DNA from: Martelella mediterranea
GTDB taxonomy: Bacteria > Pseudomonadota > Alphaproteobacteria > Rhizobiales > Rhizobiaceae
Direction of reading: 5' to 3'
Assembly (NCBI GenBank): GCA_003001975.1
Contig: PVUG01000003.1
Coordinates: 248,001-312,000 of the forward strand
Length of the DNA stretch: 64,000 nt
Position numbers and translations under genes: made by a program. This document shows, piece after piece, positions 9,770 to 18,563 of the stretch (its first letter is position 1; each line of letters opens with the position of its first letter). The notes beneath the pieces are model-generated. The model was not told the origin of the DNA. It saw only the letters and a program-made list of their open reading frames with translations, and made no database searches.

Positions 9770-9828
9770 ATTGACAAAGGTAGAGAACCATCTAGCTTAT
9801 TGTCAATATGTTATTATTATTGTATATA
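9770..9828 (+). promoter_or_regulatory. Divergent control region of iclR: sigma70-like promoter and 8-bp inverted repeat
   Basis: A rightward promoter reads TTGTCA (9800-9805), 17 bases, TATATA (9823-9828), 32 bases before the iclR start. ATTGACAA (9770-9777) and its exact inverse TTGTCAAT (9800-9807) flank a 22-base spacer, and the right arm covers the -35 box. The stretch is markedly AT-rich against its surroundings. The arms are candidate sites for the IclR protein, which often binds its own divergent promoter region. Seen in sequence; binding is inferred. Confidence 0.55.
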
Positions 9829-9859
9829 GACAATGAAATAACATGCCCGAGGAACCGGA

Positions 9860-10645
9860 ATGGCTGAAGACGAAAACGGACAAACGACCAAAAGACAGGT
9901 GCCGGCGGTGACCCGCGCCATCGCGATCCTGCGCTTTCTGGCGCGCAGCAGCGAACCGGCCGGCGTCAACCCGATTGCCCGCGAACTGGGCCTGATCCCG
10001 AGCACATGCCTTCACATTCTGCGGGTTCTGCAGGATGAGGGGCTGGTCGAATTCGACACGCAGACGAAACGCTATTCGATTGGAATCGGCATATTGCCGC
10101 TGGCCCGCTCGGCGCTTCAGAAGAACACCTTCTCGACGCTCGTGCAGCCGCATCTTTCAGCGCTTTCGGGTACATTCGGCGTCACCGCGATCGCCACACA
10201 GCTGGCCGAACCGGGGCAGATGGTGGTGGTCGCGCTGTCGCAATCGTCCCTGCCCTTCCGCCTGCAGGTCGACCTTGGCTCCCGCTTTCCGATCCTGATT
10301 TCGGCAACAGGGCGGTTGTTCGCGGCCTTCGGCCCGATGGATGAGGATGCCCTTCGAAAAAAGTTCGAAAAACTGATCTGGGACCATCCGCCGACATTCG
10401 AAGACTGGCTTGCCGAGATCGGCGAGGCGAAGAAGCGCGGCTATGCCGTTGATCGCGGCATCTATATTTCCGGCGTCACCGTTGTCGCCGTGCCGATCTT
10501 CAACGCCAAGGGACAGATGATCCGCTCGCTGGTGGCGATCGGCATCACCGAGCGTCTGGAGGACGACGACATACCGAAACTCGCCGAGGCCCTTCTGGCC
10601 GTACGCGGCGAAATCGAACAGATGGACATAACGACTGGGAGCTGA
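9860..10645 (+). CDS. IclR family transcriptional regulator
   Basis: The 261-residue protein has an N-terminal winged helix (about residues 15-75, AIAILRFLARSSEPAGVNPIARELGLIPSTCLHILRVLQDEGLVEFD) and a C-terminal IclR effector domain ending with GVTVVAVPIFNAKGQMIRSLVAIG. IclR proteins bind small carboxylates or aromatics and control adjacent catabolic operons. It is transcribed away from the ligase-TRAP-carboxylase operon and toward a thioesterase and a CoA-transferase. The intergenic repeat at 9770-9807 is a likely operator, so this is probably the local regulator of both directions. Effector unknown; the activated acid or its CoA ester are candidates. Confidence 0.9.
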   Translation: MAEDENGQTTKRQVPAVTRAIAILRFLARSSEPAGVNPIARELGLIPSTCLHILRVLQDEGLVEFDTQTKRYSIGIGILPLARSALQKNTFSTLVQPHLSALSGTFGVTAIATQLAEPGQMVVVALSQSSLPFRLQVDLGSRFPILISATGRLFAAFGPMDEDALRKKFEKLIWDHPPTFEDWLAEIGEAKKRGYAVDRGIYISGVTVVAVPIFNAKGQMIRSLVAIGITERLEDDDIPKLAEALLAVRGEIEQMDITTGS

Positions 10646-10647
10646 AT

Positions 10648-11088
10648 TTGACGGAATTTCGGGAGGAGAACGGCTGGAAGCCCCTGAATGCAGGCGGGTT
10701 CATGGCCGGCATCGGGCCGCTTTATGCCAGGCGACGGCAGGACGGCGGCTTCACCTATGCGCTTGAAACCGGCGAGGCGCATGCCAACGCCCTCGGCCTG
10801 GTGCATGGCGGCGTGATTACCGGCCTTGTCGACCAGGCGATCGCGCTTGTCGCGTGGCACGCGGCCGGCAGGGCGCCGGTGGTGACGGTCGAGATGAGCA
10901 CGCGCTTTACCGACAGCGCAAGGCCCGGCGCGCGCCTTGAGGCCAGTGCAGACGTGCGGCAGACATCGGGGTCGATGATGTTTGTCGATGCGACGGTGCA
11001 CGAGGGGGAGCGAACCGTCGCGCTGGCGACAGCCGTGATGAAGATCGCACGAAAGGGAGGGGCGAATGACACACAAAAACAAGCCTGA
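10648..11088 (+). CDS. PaaI-type hot-dog thioesterase
   Basis: This 146-residue hot-dog protein resembles the PaaI/YbgC acyl-CoA thioesterases, which hydrolyse excess or dead-end acyl-CoA. The core reads HANALGLVHGGVITGLVDQAIALVAW, the HGG signature with the catalytic aspartate on the following helix, then TVEMSTRFTDSARPGARLEASADV. The frame starts with TTG at 10648, two bases after the iclR stop and with GGGAG about seven bases upstream, so a TTG start and coupling to iclR are likely. It overlaps the start of the CoA-transferase gene by 23 bases. A role in recycling CoA in the neighbouring acid pathway is inferred. Confidence 0.85.
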   Translation: MTEFREENGWKPLNAGGFMAGIGPLYARRRQDGGFTYALETGEAHANALGLVHGGVITGLVDQAIALVAWHAAGRAPVVTVEMSTRFTDSARPGARLEASADVRQTSGSMMFVDATVHEGERTVALATAVMKIARKGGANDTQKQA

Positions 11089-12304
11089 GGGCCCGCTTTC
11101 GGGCATCAAGGTTCTCGATTTCTCGCGCATCCTCTCCGGCCCCTACGCCTCCATGGTGCTGGCCGATCTCGGCGCCGAGGTGATCAAAATCGAGCCGACC
11201 GAAAAGGGCGACGAGACGCGCGGCTTTCCGCCGTTCAAGGGCGGAATGAGCCATTATTACATCGCGCTGAACCGCTCCAAGAAAAGCGTCGCCCTCGACC
11301 TGAAGACGCCTGAGGGCGCGAAGATCGCCCGCGAGCTGGCGGCAAAAAGCGATATCGTTCTGGAAAACTTCCGCCCCGGCGTCATGGATCGCCTCGGCCT
11401 CGGCTATGATGCACTCAAGGCCGACAATCCGGGGTTGATCTATTGTTCGATTTCCGGTTTCGGCGCGACAAGCCCGCATCGTGACAAACCCGCCTTCGAC
11501 ATCGTCGCCCAGGCCCTTTCTGGCGTGATGAGCGTCAACCGCGAACCGGGCCAGCCGCCCAACAAGCTCGGCCTGCCGCTCGGCGACATGGCGGGCAGCA
11601 TCTTCTCCGTGTTCGGCATTCTCGCCGCCCTGCATGAGCGGGACGTGACGGGGCACGGACGGCATGTCGAAGTGGCCATGCTCGACAGCCTGATCGCCAT
11701 GCAGGGCTATCTGTCGCAAATCTATTTTCTGACGGGGCAAAGCCCGCAGCCGGTCGGCACGAAACATCAGAGCATCGTGCCCTACGGCTCGTTCCCGACA
11801 GCGGACGGCTATGTCATTGTCGCCTGCCTGACGGAGCGGTTCTGGCACAATTTCGCCCGCTGCCTCGGGCGCGAGGATTTGATCGCGGACCCGCGCTTTG
11901 CCCTCTATCAAGCCCGTCTCGAAAACCGGCATCTGCTGGAACCGATCATCGACGAACGCATGATGCAAAACGATACCGCCTACTGGCTGGAAAAACTCGC
12001 CGAATTCGACGTGCCCAACGCGCCGATTCTTTCAATCGGAGAGGCGCTGGAACAGGACCACGTAAAGGCGCATGGACTGGTCGAAACGCTCCACCACCCC
12101 GAGATCGGCGACCTCGACGTCGTGCGCGGACCGATCCTCTTTGACGGCAAAGCGACAGGCCATGCCTCCGCACCTTCGCTTCTGGGCGAGGATACGCAGG
12201 CCGTGCTGATGGAAGAACTCGGCTATTCCAGAGAAAAATGCGAGGACCTTGCCGCCCGCTCCGCCATCGGCGCGCACAGGAAAAGTTGTACGCAGGAAAG
12301 CTGA
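11066..12304 (+). CDS. CaiB/BaiF family (class III) CoA-transferase
   Basis: It moves CoA between carboxylic acids through an aspartyl anhydride/thioester. The 412-residue protein shows GIKVLDFSRILSGPYASMVLADLGAEVIKIEP at the N-terminus, NRSKKSVALDLKTPEGA, and FDIVAQALSGVMSVNREPG, with the candidate catalytic aspartate in the LGDMAGSIFSVFGILAAL region (about residue 173). It is the third gene of the iclR operon. Together with the MaoC-type hydratase across the promoter it recalls the CoA-transferase and hydratase pair that handles mesaconyl-CoA isomers in other bacteria. That parallel is only suggestive; succinyl-CoA or acetyl-CoA could be donors here. The protein's C-terminus is complete. 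Confidence 0.88.
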   Translation: MTHKNKPEGPLSGIKVLDFSRILSGPYASMVLADLGAEVIKIEPTEKGDETRGFPPFKGGMSHYYIALNRSKKSVALDLKTPEGAKIARELAAKSDIVLENFRPGVMDRLGLGYDALKADNPGLIYCSISGFGATSPHRDKPAFDIVAQALSGVMSVNREPGQPPNKLGLPLGDMAGSIFSVFGILAALHERDVTGHGRHVEVAMLDSLIAMQGYLSQIYFLTGQSPQPVGTKHQSIVPYGSFPTADGYVIVACLTERFWHNFARCLGREDLIADPRFALYQARLENRHLLEPIIDERMMQNDTAYWLEKLAEFDVPNAPILSIGEALEQDHVKAHGLVETLHHPEIGDLDVVRGPILFDGKATGHASAPSLLGEDTQAVLMEELGYSREKCEDLAARSAIGAHRKSCTQES

Positions 12305-12369
12305 TTTCAGGAAAACCGCACGCACCGAACACCATCATTGTCAGCGCCATTGGCAGAGGCTTCAGGCAT

Positions 12370-12636
12370 TCACCTTTCGTCCGCCGACAGCGGGTTGGCG
12401 GCTGCCCAGTGGTAGAAGTGGCGGAGCTGGGCCGCCAGTTCCTTTCCTCGTTCTGTCAGTTCGTAGTTTGTCGTGCGCGGAAAGCCCTTGCCCTGCGACC
12501 GTTCAACGAGAGCCTTGTCCGTCAGCGCTGCGAGCCGTTCGGTGAGGACTTTCGGGGTGATGCCGGAAAGTCCCTTCGACAGTTGCGAAAAGCTTTGAGG
12601 ACCGGCCGAGAGGCGCCACAGGATCAGGCCGACACC
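12370..12636 (-). pseudogene. HxlR-family regulator remnant, 5' end missing
   Basis: Read leftward, residues GLILWRLSAGPQSFSQL, LSGITPKVLTERLAALTDKALVER and TTNYELTERGKELAAQL match the winged helix and wing of HxlR regulators up to a proper C-terminus. The match stops abruptly near 12632. The N-terminal segment with the family cysteine and start codon is absent, and the frame instead continues as meaningless antisense of the neighbouring remnant. About 85 codons are left. It abuts an oppositely oriented enzyme remnant that is also missing its 5' end, so one deletion probably removed both starts and the shared promoter. The exact junction is uncertain by roughly ten bases. Confidence 0.75.
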
Positions 12637-13407
12637 GGCTTTGCCGCAGCGGTTCTGGAACGTGGGCTTGTCTATCTGGACATCACCGCAGATGATGATT
12701 TCTTCCGCCGGATCGAACATCTTGAAGGCCTCGCCCGCGCCAATGGCGGCCGTGCCGTGCTCTCGGTCGGCCTGGCACCCGGTCTGACCAATCTGCTCGT
12801 CAAGGCAGCGGCGGCGGAGCTGGACACGATCGAAAGCGCCCGTATCGGCATTCTGCTGGGCATTGGCGACGCTCACGGCCCCGCGGCGATTGACTGGACC
12901 CTGCACAATTTCAGGAAGACGCGAGCGGGGACGATCGAACATCTCCCCTTCGGCGATCCGCCGCGCCAATATCCCGTCCTTCCGTTCGATTTCGCCGACC
13001 AGCACGTACTGCGCCGAACGCTTACGATTGCAGACGTGCAGACATTCATGACGTTCGACACCCCGCTATTGAGCCGAATCATGTTCGCTGTCCTGCGCCG
13101 CGTTGCCGCCAGCGCCATGCTGACGCGGCTGTTCCGGGCGCTCACGCCCTATGCGCGTCTGGGGTCCGATCGTACGGCGCTGAGCGTCGAGGTGCACGGC
13201 ACGAAGGCCGGTCAAAGGCTCGTGCGGAGGATGAAAATGCAAGGGCGCAAGGAAGCGCGCATCACGGCATTGATCGCCGCCATGGTGGTCGAACATGTTC
13301 TTCGCCACGACATCGCGCCCGGCGTTCATCATATCGAGCAGATCCTGTCGATCGAGATGCTGATGCCGCACACCCCCGACGATGCCGGCATCACCTTCAA
13401 GATGTAG
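12637..13407 (+). pseudogene. Saccharopine-dehydrogenase-like oxidoreductase remnant, N-terminal domain missing
   Basis: From about 12640 the rightward frame encodes FAAAVLERGLVYLDITADDDFF, VLSVGLAPGLTNLLVKAAA and a long C-terminal domain ending MPHTPDDAGITFKM. This matches the middle and C-terminal parts of saccharopine-dehydrogenase-family proteins (the region after the first Rossmann domain, from the G-x-x-YLDIT motif). The roughly 95-residue NAD(P)-binding Rossmann start is gone. Upstream codons in frame come from the antisense of the HxlR remnant and have no plausible start. The remaining 255 or so codons are intact without stops, so the deletion is probably recent. Function cannot be assigned beyond family. 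Confidence 0.75.
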
Positions 13408-13439
13408 CGGAATCAGACCCTGTCGCCCGGCAACATCGT

Positions 13440-14177
13440 TCAAAGATAGCTGGCCGCGAACAGGCTGTCTGCGTATGGATGATGGGTGATGCCGGCTGCC
13501 AGATCCTGTCTGGAAAGGTCATCCACGAAGGCGCCATCCTTCATGACCAGCACACGATCGCACATATGGGCAATCACGGCCAGGTCGTGGCTGACCAGCA
13601 CATAGGTCAGCCTTTGATCGTCCCGCAGATCAGCCAGCAGGTTCAGGATTTCCGCCTGCACCGAAACATCGAGTGCCGAGGTCGGCTCATCCAGAAGCAA
13701 TATTTTCGGCTCCAGCATGAGTGCCCGCGCAATGGCCACGCGCTGCCTCTGGCCGCCGGAGAGTTCATGCGGAAAGCGCTCGGCGAAGGCCGCCGGCAGA
13801 CCGACGCGTTCCAGTGCGGGCCCGACCAGATTCCATCCACTGCCGCGCCCCATGGCCCGGATCGGCTCGGCCAGAACCCGCTCGATACGATGACGCGGAT
13901 GAATGGAGCCGAACGGATCCTGAAATACCATCTGGGCAAGCGCGAGCTGTTCGCGGCTGCGGGTCTTGTTCACCTGCTGTCCGGCCAGCGCAATACGCCC
14001 TTCCCAGTGACGATCCAGACCGGCGAGCGAGCGCAGAACCGTCGACTTTCCGCAGCCGGATTCGCCGACAATGCCGAGCGTCTCGCCTTGCTTCACGGCA
14101 AAGGAGACAGACTTCACGACATGCTTGCGGGCATCGCGCGCACCGAACGATACGTTAAGCTCAGTGACCTCGATCAC
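13440..14177 (-). CDS. ABC importer ATPase (DppF/OppF type), system 1
   Basis: Second nucleotide-binding subunit of a peptide/opine/oligosaccharide-type importer, 245 residues. Walker A is GESGCGKST, the signature is LSGGQRQRVAIARAL, Walker B is ILLLDEPTSALD, and the switch histidine is in VSHDLAVI. It is shorter than many DppF proteins and lacks the C-terminal oligopeptide-binding-type extension. The ATG at 14177 overlaps the stop of the first ATPase gene (ATGA). It is the last gene of a five-gene leftward operon. Substrate is set by the binding protein and, from the divergent sugar-acid genes, may be an acid sugar or its oligomer. Confidence 0.9.
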   Translation of the reverse strand: MIEVTELNVSFGARDARKHVVKSVSFAVKQGETLGIVGESGCGKSTVLRSLAGLDRHWEGRIALAGQQVNKTRSREQLALAQMVFQDPFGSIHPRHRIERVLAEPIRAMGRGSGWNLVGPALERVGLPAAFAERFPHELSGGQRQRVAIARALMLEPKILLLDEPTSALDVSVQAEILNLLADLRDDQRLTYVLVSHDLAVIAHMCDRVLVMKDGAFVDDLSRQDLAAGITHHPYADSLFAASYL

Positions 14178-15016
14178 GACAATGCCTCCGCTTTTTCAAT
14201 GGCCGCCCGATCCAGTGTCGCCAGCCGGCGGACCGGATGGCGCGGATCGGGCATCGCGCCGATCAGACCCCGGGTATAGGGGTGCTGTGCATCTTCCAGA
14301 CGCGTCAGCGCTTCCACGACGCGCCCCTTGTACATGACCAGAATACGTTCGCAGAAAGCGGCCACCATGCGGATGTCATGGCTGATCAGCAGAAGGCCGG
14401 AATTGTTCTCCCGCACCATCTCGTCGAGCAGCGAGAGCACTTCGCCACGCACGCTGACATCGAGCGCGGATGTCGGCTCGTCGCCAATCACCAGCCTTGG
14501 CTTTGCCAGCAGCATCATGGCGATCATGACGCGCTGCCCCATGCCACCGGAAATCTGGTGCGGATAAAGCGCCATGGTGCGCGCCACATCGCGGATGTGC
14601 ACACGTTCGAGCATTTCGGCGGCGCGTGCATAGGCCGCCTTCTTTCCCACCTTCTGATGCAACCTGGCGGCTTCGGCGACCTGCTTTCCGACGGAAAGCA
14701 CAGGGTTCAGCGAATAGCGCGGGTCCTGCATGATCAGCGCCATGCGGTTGCCGCGCAGGCCACGCATCTGCCTTTCGCTGCGCGTCAGAACGGGCGCGCC
14801 TTCGAAATCAAGCCGGCTTGCCGCAACATCCGCCGATGGCGGCAGGAGCCGCATGATGGCGCGCCCCATGGTCGACTTGCCCGAGCCGGATTCTCCCACG
14901 ACCCCGACGCGCTCGGCACCGATATCGAAACTGACGCCGTCGACGGCCACGATACTGGAACGGCCGAAACGAACGGACAGGTCGCGAACGGATAGGATAG
15001 GATCAGGAGCGGGCAT
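14174..15016 (-). CDS. ABC importer ATPase (DppD/OppD type), system 1
   Basis: First nucleotide-binding subunit, about 280 residues from the ATG at 15016. The frame is open up to 15046, but 15016 keeps the overlap with the permease gene short (14 bases) and begins just ahead of the first beta strand (PILSVRDLSVRFG). Walker A is GESGSGKST, the signature is ISGGMGQRVMIAMML, Walker B is RLVIGDEPTSALD, and the switch region is ISHDIRMVAAF. The GGMGQR form of the signature is typical of OppD-type proteins. C-terminal residues carry the AQHPYTRGLIGAMP element common to this group. It is coupled to both neighbours. Confidence 0.9.
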   Translation of the reverse strand: MPAPDPILSVRDLSVRFGRSSIVAVDGVSFDIGAERVGVVGESGSGKSTMGRAIMRLLPPSADVAASRLDFEGAPVLTRSERQMRGLRGNRMALIMQDPRYSLNPVLSVGKQVAEAARLHQKVGKKAAYARAAEMLERVHIRDVARTMALYPHQISGGMGQRVMIAMMLLAKPRLVIGDEPTSALDVSVRGEVLSLLDEMVRENNSGLLLISHDIRMVAAFCERILVMYKGRVVEALTRLEDAQHPYTRGLIGAMPDPRHPVRRLATLDRAAIEKAEALS

Positions 15017-15896
15017 GGCGGGGATCCAATATGTCACGAAGTGCATCGCCGGCCAGATTGAAGGCCAGGCTGGTAAGCAGAATGGCGATACCGGGCATGA
15101 CGGCGACCCACCAGTTGTCCAGCATGAAGCGCCGGCCGCTGGAGATCATCGCGCCCCATTCCGGCGCCGGCGGTTGGGCGCCAAGGCCCAGAAAACCAAG
15201 AGCGGCAGCGGTGAGAATGATACCGGCCATGTTCAGGGTCAGCCGCACCACCACCGAGGGGATGCACATGGGCGCGATGTAGAGCGCGAGCAACCGCAAC
15301 GGAGAGGAGCCATAAAGGCGGGCAGCGGCAACATAGTCGGTGTTGCGCACGACAAGGGTTTCGGCCCGGGCGAGGCGGGCAATGGCCGGCCAGCCCGTGA
15401 GCGAAATGGCGATGATGGCCGTTCCCAGACCGGCGCCCAGCGCTGCGGCAAATGCCAAGGCCAGCACCAGCGAGGGGAAGGACAGGACGATATCGGTAAT
15501 GCGCATGAGAACGGCATCGGTCCTGCCGCCGATATAGCCGGCCACAATGCCGATAACCAGTCCCAGAGGGCCGACGATGAAGGAAACGGCCAGAACGGTC
15601 TGGAACGTGATGCGGGTGCCATAGATCAGACGCGAGAGGATGTCGCGGCCGAATTCGTCCGTACCGGCCCAGTGTGCCGCACTGGGCGGCAACAGCGCCT
15701 GACCGAGATTCTGCGCGGTGGGGCTGTAGGGGGCGATCAGCGGGGCAAGGATGGCGATGACCGCCAGCAACGCCAGAAACAGGAAGCCGAACATGCCCAC
15801 CGGCTCCTGCGAGAGCTTCGACAGCGCGTTGCGCAAGCCGGTGACAAGACGCGTGAAGGCCTGATGGGCCGGAGATTGAATAGTCGTGGTGGTCAC
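15003..15896 (-). CDS. ABC importer permease (DppC/OppC type), system 1
   Basis: Inner-membrane permease of 297 residues. The first helix (GFLFLALLAVIAILAPLIAPY) is followed by the OppC_N-style LPPSAAHWAGTDEFGRDILSRLIYG segment, then the BPD_transp_1 domain with the ATPase-coupling EAA loop around AARLYGSSPLRLLALYIAP. The C-terminal AALGFLGLGAQPPAPEWGAMI stretch is diagnostic for DppC. The ATG overlaps the end of the DppB gene by four bases. Part of a complete five-gene importer. Confidence 0.92.
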   Translation of the reverse strand: MTTTTIQSPAHQAFTRLVTGLRNALSKLSQEPVGMFGFLFLALLAVIAILAPLIAPYSPTAQNLGQALLPPSAAHWAGTDEFGRDILSRLIYGTRITFQTVLAVSFIVGPLGLVIGIVAGYIGGRTDAVLMRITDIVLSFPSLVLALAFAAALGAGLGTAIIAISLTGWPAIARLARAETLVVRNTDYVAAARLYGSSPLRLLALYIAPMCIPSVVVRLTLNMAGIILTAAALGFLGLGAQPPAPEWGAMISSGRRFMLDNWWVAVMPGIAILLTSLAFNLAGDALRDILDPRHARS

Positions 15897-16921
15897 GAGG
15901 TTACCTCGCGTGTACGCGGATCAAGAACCAGATAGGCAAGATCCGACAGGAAATTGAGCATCATGAAAATGGCGCCGATGATCAGGGTGGTCGCCAGAAT
16001 GGCATTCATGTCGCCGATCATCAGGGCATTGGTCATGTATTGACCGATACCGGGCCACGAGAACACAATCTCGGTGACCACGGCCCCCTCAAGCAGGCCG
16101 CCATAGGAAATGGCAAGGATGGTAACAAGCTGCACGGCGATGTTGGGCAGGATGTGCCCGGCCAGAATGCGCCAGTTCGATGCGCCCTTGGCCCGGGCGG
16201 CGACCACATAATCCTGATTGAGCTGTTCCAGGGTGAAACTGCGGGTCATGCGGGTGATATAGGCCATGGCGGAATAGGCCAGGATTGCAGCCGGCAGAAT
16301 GATGTGGTGAACCGCGCTGCGGAAAACCTCCCAGTCGCCAGCCCACAGGCTGTCGATCAGCAGCAGACCAGTGCGCGGCTCCACAAGACCTTCAAGATAG
16401 ATGTCGACACGCCCCGGGCCGCCAACCCAGGACAGGCTGGCATAGAAGATGACCAGACCGACAATGCCGAACCAGAAGACCGGGATGGAATGCCCGACCA
16501 GCGAGAGAATCCGGGCAAGCCGGTCGATCCAGGTATCGCGGAAAAACGCCGCGGTCATGCCCAGAGGAACCCCGATCAGGGTCGAGAGAATGACCGCCAG
16601 CGTTGCCAGTTCGAGTGTGGCGGGGAATGCGGCCCGCAGGTCCTGCATCACCGGATTCCCCGTCAGGATGGCATTGCCGAGATCGCCGTGCAGCAGGCCC
16701 GTCAGATAAATCCAGAACTGCTGGTAAAGCGGCAGGTCGAGTCCCAGCCGCGCCCGCATGGCCTCGAGGGCTGCGGGATCGGCCAGTTCACCGACGATTG
16801 CACCAACCGGATCCGTCGGCATGACGCGACCGATTACGAAGGTTACGACGAGCAGGACAAACAGGCTCAGCACAAGCTGGCCCAGGCGTTTGCCCAGTTC
16901 GATGAGCGAAAATTCCGTCAT
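15893..16921 (-). CDS. ABC importer permease (DppB/OppB type), system 1
   Basis: Inner-membrane permease of 342 residues with an N-terminal helix (LGQLVLSLFVLLVVTFVIGRVMP), the periplasmic MPTDPVGAIVGELADPAALEAMRARLGLD region typical of DppB, and a C-terminal BPD_transp_1 domain ending in LSDLAYLVLDPRTREV. The EAA loop appears at RAKGASNWRILAGHILPN. It follows the binding-protein gene by 19 bases and overlaps the DppC gene. Confidence 0.92.
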   Translation of the reverse strand: MTEFSLIELGKRLGQLVLSLFVLLVVTFVIGRVMPTDPVGAIVGELADPAALEAMRARLGLDLPLYQQFWIYLTGLLHGDLGNAILTGNPVMQDLRAAFPATLELATLAVILSTLIGVPLGMTAAFFRDTWIDRLARILSLVGHSIPVFWFGIVGLVIFYASLSWVGGPGRVDIYLEGLVEPRTGLLLIDSLWAGDWEVFRSAVHHIILPAAILAYSAMAYITRMTRSFTLEQLNQDYVVAARAKGASNWRILAGHILPNIAVQLVTILAISYGGLLEGAVVTEIVFSWPGIGQYMTNALMIGDMNAILATTLIIGAIFMMLNFLSDLAYLVLDPRTREVTS

Positions 16922-16940
16922 GATCGGCCGGCCGGTTTGC

Positions 16941-18539
16941 TTAGTCTTCGGTCTTGGTGACGTCGTCGAGGCGGGTCAATGACCAGGGATGGCCCTCATA
17001 GCCGTGAACCCGTTCACTGATCACGATGGGCTCGAACCGTTCGAACATCGGCAGCACGGCGGGTTTCTGTGCGATGAACATTTCCTGCATCTGCCGCAGC
17101 AGTTCGAGGCGGCGGGCATCGTCGCGCTCGCCATTGGCCTCGTTACGCATCGCGTTCAGCTCCGGAATATCCCAGGCCGAGCGCCACACGAAATTGCCGG
17201 CATTGTTGGCTTCGAGCGCGTTGTCCGGATTGGTGACGAAATTGTCGATCGACCCCAGAGCCGTCGGCATGAAGGCGCCGGTCTGCGGGATGAGCAGATC
17301 GAAATCACGCGCACGGTGCGAGGCGACGATATCCGAACCATTGCCCTGCTGAATGCTGACATTGATGCCGATGTCGGCCAGACTGGCCTGAATGGCAGTC
17401 GCCATATCGACACGCGGGGTCTGGGCAATGGTCTTCAAGGTGAGATCGAAGCCATCGGCATACCCCGCCTCGGCCAGCAGCTCACGCGCCCGCTCAGGCT
17501 GGAAAGACCAGTCCGGATTATCGATCGCGCCTTCGAAATCCTCGGGCACGGGAACATTGCGCGGACGGCCATAGGGGCCGAGGATCGTGTCGGCGATGCC
17601 CTGATAGTCGATACCGTAAGCGATGGCCTCACGCACCAGCGGATTGGACAGCGGCTCGCGGCCGGCATTCATGGACAGGACGTAATACCCGCCGGTCTTG
17701 ACCTCATCGATGGAGAACCCTTCCTTGTCGGTAAAGGTCAGCACATCCGGTGCGGTCAGCGCATTGGCGACATCGATATCGCCGCGTTCCAGCATCAGGC
17801 GGGCGGCCTGGCTCTCCGGCGCATGCCGCATGATGACGCGACGCATGGCCGGCGCACCGTCCCAATATTGTTCATTGGCTTCGAGCAGCACCACATCATT
17901 CGGGGTCCAGCGACGCAGGACATAGGGACCAGAGCCGGCCGTGTTGGTCCGCAGCCATGCATTGCCATAATCGTTGTTGGAGACATGCTCTTTAACAACG
18001 GCGCTATCAACGACACTCGCCGTGCCGCCGGCCAGACGATAGAGCAGTGATTCGGGGATGACGCTGTCGGTCATCTCGATGCGGAAGGTCTTGTCGTCCG
18101 GCGCCGAGACGAGATCGGAAATGGTTTCGGGCGTGTAGCCCACATTCTTGAAATTCGCCGCCGCCGATTGATCCAGCATGATCAGGCGCGTCAGCGAGAA
18201 CACCACATCCGCAGCGATGACGGGATTGCCGGAGGCAAAGGTCGCATCGCGCAGGTGAAACGTGATGCCGGTATCATCGACTTCCCAGCTTTCGGCCAGT
18301 TGCGGACGGATGGCATAGCCTTCCTCGCCGCTGAACTGCACCAGCCGGTCATAGGTGTTGGCCAGTATTTCCTGGGTCTTGACCTCCGTGCCCTGCTGCG
18401 GGTCGAGCGAAAGAACCTGCGCCAGCGAGGTGCCGATCACCAGCTGGTCGACCGGCGTCCGGGCAAAAGCCGCAGGCGCCACGGACAATGCCATAGCGAG
18501 AGCGGCGCCCGAAATGAATCGGGTTGAAAACAGTTTCAT
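16941..18539 (-). CDS. ABC importer substrate-binding protein, family 5, system 1
   Basis: Periplasmic receptor of 532 residues with a signal peptide (MKLFSTRFISGAALAMALSVAPAAFA). SBP family 5 features include SLDPQQGTEVKTQEILANTYDRLVQF near the start, the WEVDDTGITFHLRDATFASGNPV strand pair, and a late NPLVREAIAYGIDYQGIADTILG helix. It is the first gene of the leftward importer operon and diverges from the GntR gene. Family 5 proteins bind peptides, opines, nickel or oligosaccharides. With a mannonate-dehydratase-like and a KdgD-like enzyme across the promoter, a sugar acid or oligouronide is the best guess, not a demonstrated ligand. Confidence 0.9.
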   Translation of the reverse strand: MKLFSTRFISGAALAMALSVAPAAFARTPVDQLVIGTSLAQVLSLDPQQGTEVKTQEILANTYDRLVQFSGEEGYAIRPQLAESWEVDDTGITFHLRDATFASGNPVIAADVVFSLTRLIMLDQSAAANFKNVGYTPETISDLVSAPDDKTFRIEMTDSVIPESLLYRLAGGTASVVDSAVVKEHVSNNDYGNAWLRTNTAGSGPYVLRRWTPNDVVLLEANEQYWDGAPAMRRVIMRHAPESQAARLMLERGDIDVANALTAPDVLTFTDKEGFSIDEVKTGGYYVLSMNAGREPLSNPLVREAIAYGIDYQGIADTILGPYGRPRNVPVPEDFEGAIDNPDWSFQPERARELLAEAGYADGFDLTLKTIAQTPRVDMATAIQASLADIGINVSIQQGNGSDIVASHRARDFDLLIPQTGAFMPTALGSIDNFVTNPDNALEANNAGNFVWRSAWDIPELNAMRNEANGERDDARRLELLRQMQEMFIAQKPAVLPMFERFEPIVISERVHGYEGHPWSLTRLDDVTKTED

Positions 18540-18563
18540 TGATACTCCTCCTCGATATACAAT

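Noticed and set aside
12370-13005. A 211-residue HxlR-fusion protein on the minus strand
   Set aside because: Only the C-terminal 85 codons look like HxlR; the rest is antisense of the oxidoreductase remnant, so it is described as a truncated pseudogene.
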